The translations under genes were made by a program, and so were the position numbers. A stretch of 44,760 nt of DNA from a virus, in the IMG/VR virus record IMGVR_UViG_3300047469_000263, positions 1 to 44,760 of that record; one strand, written 5' to 3'. Of this stretch, positions 39,326-44,760 are shown piece by piece (positions within the stretch are counted from its first letter, which is position 1; each line of letters opens with the position of its first letter). The notes under the pieces were generated by a model. That model saw nothing but the letters and a program-made list of their open reading frames with translations. It was not told the origin of the DNA and searched no databases.

Positions 39326-39640
39326 ATGCATCCATCATTTCAAGAGCGCGTCGATGAACTCGGTGTGCTGCTGCAAAAAACTCGAGCGGCACGGGCCGGT
39401 TTCTTCGACCGCACTGATCGGCGGATGCCACCGAAACCGGTTCGCTTTCAGGTAACCGGTGAGAGCGCCGGAATGTTCCAGGTTGTCGACCTGACCACCG
39501 GAAAGATCCGCGCCTTCCGCGAGGGCTACAAGGCCGCTCATGATCTTGCCATCCAGTTCGAAGAGAAAGTTAACCGCATGGCCGGAGTGCAGAGTTATCG
39601 GAGTACCAATTTCCAACTCGCGGGACTCGCTCATCGATGA
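39326..39640 (+). CDS. Unknown early protein
   Basis: A 104-residue basic protein (FQERVDELGVLLQKTRAARAG, then PPKPVRFQVTGE). GAGG lies about 9 bases before ATG 39326. It is the first intact gene of the plus-strand operon. The last 15 or so residues may be shifted: another frame carries a protein-like stretch (DSLIDDLNQHKFESVS) to a stop at about 39707, so a small frameshift or a second short gene is possible. No family recognised. Confidence 0.55.
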   Translation: MHPSFQERVDELGVLLQKTRAARAGFFDRTDRRMPPKPVRFQVTGESAGMFQVVDLTTGKIRAFREGYKAAHDLAIQFEEKVNRMAGVQSYRSTNFQLAGLAHR

Positions 39641-39717
39641 CCTGAACCAGCATAAATTCGAATCAGTCTCGAAGAACACCATCAAACACAACGCCCACAA
39701 GTTGTGAAGCCACACTT

Positions 39718-40395
39718 TTAGTCCAACTTCACCGGGGTGAATTTAATTCTAGCTAACGAACTGCCACGCTCTGAAACTGAAACATGCATTTCATATCGAT
39801 CAGATGCAAGTACATCCCCGCCATACCTATAATCTATCCGAATATTATACTTTTCATCAAGGACAGGGAGGGAAGTCTTAAAAAGTGTTTTCTGATTAGT
39901 CTCGAGACTAGAAGTACTCCCCACAAACCTGTCATCGCAATACAAGCTTATATCTTCCGCATTATTACCTTGATTACTTATATAAAAATTTACATTTAAG
40001 CTCCCATCAGCACTTGGGACATTAGCAATCAACCTTAAGCTTGGAAGCAGTGCGGCCTCCCTTTGCTCACGCTCGTAATTTGCTTTTAATAATTCAGCCT
40101 CCAACTGCCTTCCTGCGATACCAGCCATCTCTTTTTGCTGGTTTACTGAATTTCTCAACTCATCAGCCTGAAGCCTAAGAGCCTCATTGTTCTGCCGAAG
40201 CTCGTGCCCTTGCTGAAAAAAACCAAGGATCAGCCATAATATTGCGACGGGTCCAAACACACCCGCCAGAAAGTCGCCCATTTCGTTCAGTGGCATCCTT
40301 TCAAGTGCATCAATTTTGGAACCCGCAAGCTTGAAAATTAATGTTGCATAAGCTCCACTACCTATAATCCCCACCCATGCCAACCATCTATTCAT
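39718..40395 (-). CDS. Membrane protein, Abi-like candidate 1
   Basis: A 225-residue protein with two N-terminal transmembrane segments (about 5-25 and 45-65), then a coiled coil (HELRQNNEALRLQADELRNS) and a beta-rich C-terminal domain (NVNFYISNQGNNAED). The second segment carries GDFLAGVFGP, shared with the next minus-strand membrane protein (GSFFGGVFGP). This resembles the start of the putative phage abortive infection family putAbiC as I remember it. It is AT-rich and reverse to the int operon, so it looks acquired. Function inferred. Confidence 0.7.
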   Translation of the reverse strand: MNRWLAWVGIIGSGAYATLIFKLAGSKIDALERMPLNEMGDFLAGVFGPVAILWLILGFFQQGHELRQNNEALRLQADELRNSVNQQKEMAGIAGRQLEAELLKANYEREQREAALLPSLRLIANVPSADGSLNVNFYISNQGNNAEDISLYCDDRFVGSTSSLETNQKTLFKTSLPVLDEKYNIRIDYRYGGDVLASDRYEMHVSVSERGSSLARIKFTPVKLD

Positions 40396-40505
40396 TCTTC
40401 AACTCCACCTACTGAAGATGCGGATATACAGCACGCGAAACTAAATTGCCACCACCCCGCGCTGTAAATCCGACCTCGGAGGGTGACAACTGACTGGAAA
40501 TCACC

Positions 40506-40711
40506 ATGAGACCTGAAGAAATCAATGCTATCCAGCTCTGCCTGCTTTGGCAGCGGGCAGTGGCGCACACCCAGACATAAGCCAAGATCAGCTACATGGT
40601 TTCGTTCAAGAAGCAAAGTCCCGCAAGAAGCGATACAACCGCGACCCGATGTGCATTGGTAGTAACCAAACTGCCCCAACTCCACCTATTGCGCCAACGG
40701 ACATTGAGTAA
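40506..40711 (+). pseudogene. Frameshifted plus-strand gene relic
   Basis: MRPEEINAIQ begins at ATG 40506 but stops at 40580. Coding-like sequence then goes on in another frame (HPDISQDQLHGFVQEAKS, KKRYNRDPMCIGSNQTAP) to TAA 40711. This fits a gene of the plus-strand early operon that decayed, with the two minus-strand membrane genes on either side. It explains the otherwise empty 320-bp gap. Confidence 0.4.
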
Positions 40712-40715
40712 TTAT

Positions 40716-41354
40716 TCAAACATTGAAAAGATTTGGCTCGATGCTTTTCAGTTCTTTGTTCATCTTTAGACTTAGCTGCTCAACGCTCTCAAACTGGCCA
40801 AGAGATATTTCAACAGAAAGTTGTATGAGCATACCAACCTGCTCTTCTGTCGACTGAATGTTCCTATCAATTTCTATGAGCTTCTCGGTTCTTGGAACTC
40901 CCGACTTTCTGCCCAGCTCGAAAAGTCTAGCACCCTCGGCGTTGTACCTATCCAGCATTCGCTCAAACATTGTTATCTGTTGATCCAGCAACTGTAGTTG
41001 ATGTGACTTGTAATCCGATAGCTTTGAAAAATTAACCTGATCCACTTGCGCTTGATGAGTACGCATTTGTTGAGAGCTCAACTCTTCAAACTCGTTCTTT
41101 TGGATAACGAGGAGTTGCTTCTGCAGCTCTATAGTTCTCAATATTGCAAAAAGTGTTACTAAAGAAATGGCAGGGCCGAACACGCCACCAAAAAAGGATC
41201 CGAAAGCCGACCAACTTTCCGATGCACTTGACAGGCCAGCATTGAACACCTTCAAGTAGGTTCCTACAGTTATTACCAGCAAGCCAAGTATGAAAATCAG
41301 TCCATATTTCAACCCCCTATCCAAGGGGCTTTTTACTAAATCAATTTCTTTCAT
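40716..41354 (-). CDS. Membrane protein, Abi-like candidate 2
   Basis: A 212-residue protein with two N-terminal transmembrane segments (about 16-36 and 48-70) and then a long cytoplasmic coiled coil (ELQKQLLVIQKNEFEELSSQ and further). The GSFFGGVFGP motif at the second segment and the following helix with Gln/Glu repeats match the neighbouring protein at 39718-40395, so the two are probably distant paralogues. AGGAGGCGGG precedes ATG 41354. It is AT-rich and in reverse orientation within the int operon. A superinfection exclusion or abortive infection role is inferred. Confidence 0.7.
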   Translation of the reverse strand: MKEIDLVKSPLDRGLKYGLIFILGLLVITVGTYLKVFNAGLSSASESWSAFGSFFGGVFGPAISLVTLFAILRTIELQKQLLVIQKNEFEELSSQQMRTHQAQVDQVNFSKLSDYKSHQLQLLDQQITMFERMLDRYNAEGARLFELGRKSGVPRTEKLIEIDRNIQSTEEQVGMLIQLSVEISLGQFESVEQLSLKMNKELKSIEPNLFNV

Positions 41355-41398
41355 CCCGCCTCCTGATAATTTTTTCCTTCCGAGCGAAAGGATATCCC

Positions 41399-41518
41399 AT
41401 GTCCGCCCAACAGATCCTAGATCCGCAGGAAATCTTTGACGACTACAGCAACAAACGCGTCTCACGCATGAAACGGTCTGAGGATCACTTGGACTGCACA
41501 AAGATGTCGGCTGGGTAA
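41399..41518 (+). CDS. Short unknown protein before excisionase
   Basis: A 39-residue frame with AAAGGA 6 bases before ATG 41399 (SAQQILDPQEIFDDYSNKR). It is divergent from the membrane protein gene by 44 bp and followed by the DUF4224 gene. No family recognised, but good ribosome site and operon position support it as real. Confidence 0.5.
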   Translation: MSAQQILDPQEIFDDYSNKRVSRMKRSEDHLDCTKMSAG

Positions 41519-41600
41519 GTGTCGTAGCCCAACACCACCTCTCTCGAAAAGCGCTAGCCCCTCCCACCTTCTGCCGTCACGCCCGGCATGGAGCACAATC

Positions 41601-41843
41601 ATGGAAACCGAAATCCTCTCGGACGAAGAACTTGCGGTACTCACCGGCTACAAGGCCAGGGCCTATCAACGCCGGTGGCTGATTGATCGGCAGTGGGTGT
41701 TCGTAGAAAGCCGCGGTAAACGTCCTCTCGTTGGGCGAATGTATGCCCGCATGAAGTTGGGCATGATCACCCCAACTATCGCTGACCCCAACCCTCCCAC
41801 CGCGGCGCCGGCATGGACGCCCGATTTCTCGCGAGTGAATTGA
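41601..41843 (+). CDS. DUF4224 protein, probable excisionase
   Basis: An 80-residue small DNA-binding protein of the DUF4224 family (LSDEELAVLTGYKARAYQRR, WLIDRQWVFVESR), which is typically encoded directly upstream of tyrosine integrases and acts as an excisionase/directionality factor. It ends 1 bp before the integrase ATG (TGATATG), so the two are coupled. Confidence 0.82.
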   Translation: METEILSDEELAVLTGYKARAYQRRWLIDRQWVFVESRGKRPLVGRMYARMKLGMITPTIADPNPPTAAPAWTPDFSRVN

Positions 41844-41844
41844 T

Positions 41845-42894
41845 ATGCGCCCCCGCAATACTGAGACACGCAATTTACCGCCACGCATGTACCAATGGAC
41901 GCGGAAACGAAAGAGCGGAAAGGAGTGGATTGCCTATTACTATCTGGACCTTACCGGTAAGGCGATCCCATTGGGCAAAGATCTGGACCAGGCCAGAATC
42001 AAATGGGCGGAACTCGAAGCCAAGGAGAAACCGCTCGACCTACGCACCATGAAGGGCATCTTTGACCGATACATCCGAGACATTGTCCCAAAGAAAGCGG
42101 CGCGTACGCAGAAGGACAACCTGGCAGAGATCAAACAACTGCGCCCCATGTTCGACAGCGCCCCTATCGACTCAATCACACCAGCAACGATCGCGGGTTA
42201 CCGTGATGCACGAACGGCAAAGGTACGGGCAAACCGTGAGATTGCCATCCTCTCCCACGTGTTCAACATGGCCCGGGAGTGGGGTCTGACAACCAAAGAA
42301 AATCCTTGCCAGGGCGTACGCAAGAACAAGGAAACGCCAAGAGACTATTACGCAAATGATGCTATTTGGGATGCAGTTTACAAGAAGGCCGCTCAAGAGC
42401 TGAAAGACGCGATGGACCTGGCCTACCTAACCGGTCAGCGGCCGGCAGATGTCTTGGTTATGCGGAAGGATGACGTTGAGGGGGACTATCTGATGGTGCA
42501 GCAGAATAAAACCCACAAGAAGCTTCGAATCCAGATCAATACCGGCGGGTTGGCAAATACCCTGGGGCAACTGATCACAAAGATAACGGAGCGCAACGCT
42601 CACCACCTCTCGAGCTATTTGATCGTGAACCGGCACGGCAAGCGGATGACTGCGACGATGCTGAGAAAGCGTTGGGACCTGGCCAGAGAGAAAGCGAGGC
42701 TGCTAGCGATTGAGATGGGGGACACGCTACTGGCTGGCAGAATCGGCGAGTTTCAGTTTCGGGACATCAGGCCAAAAGCCGCATCGGAGATCATTGACGT
42801 CGGTGAGGCAAGTCTGCTGCTCGGGCACACCAAAGGCGACATTACCGAGCGGGTTTACCGCCGAGTCGGCGCCATTGCCAGGCCATCAAAATAA
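41845..42894 (+). CDS. int: Phage integrase, tyrosine recombinase
   Basis: A 349-residue lambda-type integrase. An N-terminal arm-binding domain (about 1-65) and core-binding SAM-like domain (about 68-160) precede the catalytic domain, with Arg199 (TGQRPADV), Lys222 (NKTHKK), Arg309 (FRDIRP), His328 (LGHTKG) and Tyr338. The usual His of the H-x-x-R motif is replaced by Arg306. The gene is 130 bp from attR and flanked by arm sites, so it is the integrase for tRNA-Ser. Start ATG 41845, coupled to the DUF4224 gene. Confidence 0.94.
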   Translation: MRPRNTETRNLPPRMYQWTRKRKSGKEWIAYYYLDLTGKAIPLGKDLDQARIKWAELEAKEKPLDLRTMKGIFDRYIRDIVPKKAARTQKDNLAEIKQLRPMFDSAPIDSITPATIAGYRDARTAKVRANREIAILSHVFNMAREWGLTTKENPCQGVRKNKETPRDYYANDAIWDAVYKKAAQELKDAMDLAYLTGQRPADVLVMRKDDVEGDYLMVQQNKTHKKLRIQINTGGLANTLGQLITKITERNAHHLSSYLIVNRHGKRMTATMLRKRWDLAREKARLLAIEMGDTLLAGRIGEFQFRDIRPKAASEIIDVGEASLLLGHTKGDITERVYRRVGAIARPSK

Positions 42895-42903
42895 GCCAAA
42901 AAA

Positions 42904-42964
42904 CCGTTACAAAACTCAAACAGCGCCCCTTGTAGAACGCGGCCTACAGAGGTGTTGCAAAACA
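42904..42964 (+). promoter_or_regulatory. Right arm-type integrase binding sites
   Basis: CCGTTACAAAACT (42904-42916) is identical to a left-arm site at 154-166. GTGTTGCAAAACA (42952-42964) is a degenerate copy. Both lie between the integrase stop and attR. Confidence 0.65.
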
Positions 42965-43023
42965 AAAGTATTGGAACGAAAAAAAGCTGCAAGTCACGGA
43001 TTTAGAGGACTTCTATAGCGGAC

Positions 43024-43089
43024 TTGAAAACCGTCGACTGTAACAGGTCCATGAGTTCGAATCCCATCGCCTCCGCCATCTTTATACGA
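43024..43089 (+). repeat. attR core: 66-bp direct repeat with 1-66
   Basis: Identical to 1-66. Upstream bases (CTATAGCGGA) do not give a complete tRNA 5' half, so this copy is a tRNA-Ser fragment marking the right prophage boundary. Confidence 0.92.
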
Positions 43090-43090
43090 A

Positions 43091-43114
43091 AAAGCCCTGA
43101 TTTTTCAGGGCTTT
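43091..43114 (+). terminator. Intrinsic terminator (chromosomal tRNA-Ser terminator)
   Basis: AAAGCCCTGA-4 nt-TCAGGGCTTT followed by TT; the original terminator of the tRNA gene, now after the attR fragment. Confidence 0.75.
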
Positions 43115-43170
43115 TTCGTTTCCGGGATTTGGATTTCCCTTTCGGTGCTTCTGTGAAACAAGGAGGTTGC

Positions 43171-43836
43171 ATGAACAACATGGACACGATAAAGCTGATG
43201 CTTGCGCTGCTGGCGATCACGACCAGTGGTGTTGTACTGGCCGCAGAAAAAACCTTTGCGCTGACCGCATTCAACAGCGTTGAGGCCCGACAGGGTGTGA
43301 ACCTGTCGATCAAATGCGCTGCAGCGTCATCAATGGTGGTCTCAGGCTCTGCCGATACGCTGAACAAGCTTCAAGTGACGTCAGACAATAAGGCGTTATT
43401 GCTGGTGAATGACGCAGCGGAAAATGTTCGCGTCGTCTCCCCTACCCTGGATATCACGCTATACACCAGCGCGCCACTGACGGGGTTGACGGGAAAAGCA
43501 GGGGTAAAAATCGTGGCACCTGCCTGTGCCGTCGATCCGTCCAGGCTGACGGTGGCAGGCACCAGGGGCACTGACATCCAGATCGAGGGCAAGACGGGTG
43601 AACTGGTCCTTGACCTGGCGATGGGCAGCACCTTCAACAAAAAACCGTTGCCCTTCATTGCGGATGTGGCGCATGTGCGCATGAGCATGGGGGCGGCCTC
43701 ATCCCTGTGCCATATCCCCCGGATCAACAGCAGCCTGTCTGCCGGCGCACGGATGTCTGTCAGTCCATCGGCTCAGGTCGACAACAGCGCCGCAGGCGCC
43801 TACGCCAGCGAAATTTCAACCTCCGAGTGTATGTAA
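43171..43836 (+). CDS. Exported GIN-domain-like protein (host)
   Basis: A 221-residue protein with a signal peptide (hydrophobic core LMLALLAITTSGVV, cleavage after VLA) and a repetitive beta-rich mature part. Phrases such as FNSVEARQGVNLSI and VSPTLDITLYTSAPLTGL match the head GIN domain (DUF2807). These proteins form beta-helix-like stacks, probably at the cell surface or periplasm. GGAGG precedes ATG 43171. It is the first chromosomal gene after attR, unrelated to the phage. Confidence 0.75.
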   Translation: MNNMDTIKLMLALLAITTSGVVLAAEKTFALTAFNSVEARQGVNLSIKCAAASSMVVSGSADTLNKLQVTSDNKALLLVNDAAENVRVVSPTLDITLYTSAPLTGLTGKAGVKIVAPACAVDPSRLTVAGTRGTDIQIEGKTGELVLDLAMGSTFNKKPLPFIADVAHVRMSMGAASSLCHIPRINSSLSAGARMSVSPSAQVDNSAAGAYASEISTSECM

Positions 43837-44106
43837 ACGACAGGAATGAACAGGTTACTCTCCGCTTGATGGAAAACGGGACGAATTGTTCCGTTTGTGG
43901 CCCCCCTGCCTTTACCTCCTTTTACACTCCTTTACACCCTTCACAGCCTTACATCTGTAAAAGTTCAACCGAGCGCTTTGGACGCGGGCCCCCTGCATCC
44001 CCGGCACCGTTAGTCTGGCGGTGGCGGATACGACGCCTGCCCGCAAACCCTCAAAGCAGCTACTCAATGGCAAAATCCGCTTACCCAGATCATTTCGGAG
44101 ATCACA

Positions 44107-44760
44107 ATGCTTCGCGTGTTTGAACGAAGGCTCGATCCATTCCCTCCCGACGAAGCACCGCCGCCGCCTGTCGGCCTGATGCGGTTCCTGTGGGCCTGCA
44201 CGCGCGGCGCCCGCGGTTACATCCTTCTGCTTGCGCTGCTCAGCGCCAGTGTGTCGATCTACGAAGCCTGGTTGTTTTCCTTTCTTGGGCAGGTCGTGGA
44301 CCTGCTCTCGACCTGGCAGGCCGGTGGCGATGCGAACGGGCAGGAAAGTTCTGTGCTGTGGGGTATCGCGATAGTGTTGCTCACCAGCATTGGGCTGGTG
44401 GCGCTTCGTACCATGGTGCAGCACCAGATATTGGCCATCAACCTGCCATTGCGGCTGCGCTGGGACTTCCATCGGATGATGCTGCGGCAAAGCCTTTCGT
44501 TCTTTTCCGATGAGTTCTCCGGTCGGGTCACCACCAAGGTGATGCAGACTGCACTGGGCGTGCGCGAAGTCTTGTTCACCCTCATCGAAATCGCGCCCGG
44601 CATCGGCGTTTATTTCATTGCGATCATCGCACTGGCCGGCGGCTTCGCCCTGAAACTCATGCTGCCTTTTATTGCCTGGGTCGCGTTGTTCGGGCTGGCC
44701 ATGCTGTACTTTGTGCCGCGCCTGGGGCGAGTCGGGCAGGAACAGGCCCATGCGCGATCG
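44107..44760 (+). CDS. ABC exporter, membrane domain, runs off the window
   Basis: The first 218 codons of an ABC transporter of the fused permease-ATPase type. Several transmembrane segments are visible (about 35-58, 85-105, 155-180, 185-205), and the motif HRMMLRQSLSFFSDEFSGRV is typical of the first intracellular loop of ABC type-1 exporters (usually ...FF...GR). The nucleotide-binding domain must lie to the right. Open to the last base. The 270 bp before it hold no gene I can support. Confidence 0.85.
   Translation, partial: MLRVFERRLDPFPPDEAPPPPVGLMRFLWACTRGARGYILLLALLSASVSIYEAWLFSFLGQVVDLLSTWQAGGDANGQESSVLWGIAIVLLTSIGLVALRTMVQHQILAINLPLRLRWDFHRMMLRQSLSFFSDEFSGRVTTKVMQTALGVREVLFTLIEIAPGIGVYFIAIIALAGGFALKLMLPFIAWVALFGLAMLYFVPRLGRVGQEQAHARS

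Noticed and set aside
40392-40685. 97-codon minus-strand frame between the two membrane genes
   Set aside because: Lacks a ribosome site and has a Cys/Gly-rich random look; the plus strand carries protein-like but frameshifted sequence instead.
43024-43078. A second functional tRNA-Ser at attR
   Set aside because: Bases before it do not pair to make the anticodon stem, D arm or acceptor stem; it is only the 3' fragment.
43912-44751. 279-codon minus-strand frame
   Set aside because: Antisense to the ABC exporter, whose plus-strand frame has proper membrane segments and the type-1 exporter loop motif.

Overview
The window is an almost complete temperate prophage of about 43.0 kb, plus roughly 1.7 kb of host chromosome at the right end. 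Gene families and style (DUF1654, CII-like Phage_CP76 regulator, GC-rich late genes) point to a Pseudomonas, probably of the P. fluorescens group. The prophage sits in a tRNA-Ser(TGA) gene. The window opens inside the 3' half of that tRNA (attL, 1-66), and the same 66 bases recur at 43024-43089 (attR), next to the integrase. Integrase arm-type sites (consensus CGTTACAAAACT) lie just inside both ends.

The map is collinear with lambda if read from the cos-like site near 28.3 kb toward lower coordinates. The order is terminase (Nu1/GpA type), gpW, portal, ClpP-capsid fusion, head completion, tail, lysozyme and spanins, then a cargo region, attP, int/xis, immunity, replication, Q, holin, and back to cos. 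The head is lambda-like, but the tail is a P2-type contractile tail in P2 gene order (V-W-J-I-H-fibre-FI-FII-E/E'-T-U-X-D). The virion is therefore predicted to be a mosaic myophage.

1-6.2 kb: small unknown genes, a Nudix hydrolase and a very large CheB-CheR-PAS-histidine kinase-receiver protein, all in the lambda b-region cargo slot. 6.2-29.5 kb (minus strand): late operon. 29.6-31.7 kb: two terminators ahead of the holin, then an AT-rich KAP-like P-loop NTPase gene on the opposite strand, a defence-type cargo candidate. 31.8-37.4 kb (minus): Q, a second intact tyrosine recombinase, DnaB helicase, an O-like initiator containing iteron-like repeats, a CII-like regulator and Cro. 37.5-38.7 kb: S24 repressor, a DUF1654 gene behind a LexA box, and five copies of one operator palindrome. 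Three lie between cro and cI at 23-24 bp spacing, and two lie on a second promoter, which recreates the OR/OL logic of lambda. 38.7-42.9 kb: the plus-strand int operon, into which two minus-strand, AT-rich, mutually similar membrane proteins (Abi/exclusion candidates) are inserted, followed by a DUF4224 excisionase-type gene and the integrase. 43.1 kb to the end: host genes, an exported GIN-domain-like protein and the start of an ABC exporter.

Every structural, replication and integration gene that can be recognised appears intact, so the prophage looks potentially inducible. RecA-stimulated repressor cleavage and a LexA-controlled gene both tie it to the SOS response. The least described parts are the cargo genes (CheB/CheR kinase, KAP NTPase, the two paralogous membrane proteins), a possible prfB-like +1 frameshift in the tail chaperone gene, and a recurring terminator-plus-Shine-Dalgarno cassette between late genes.
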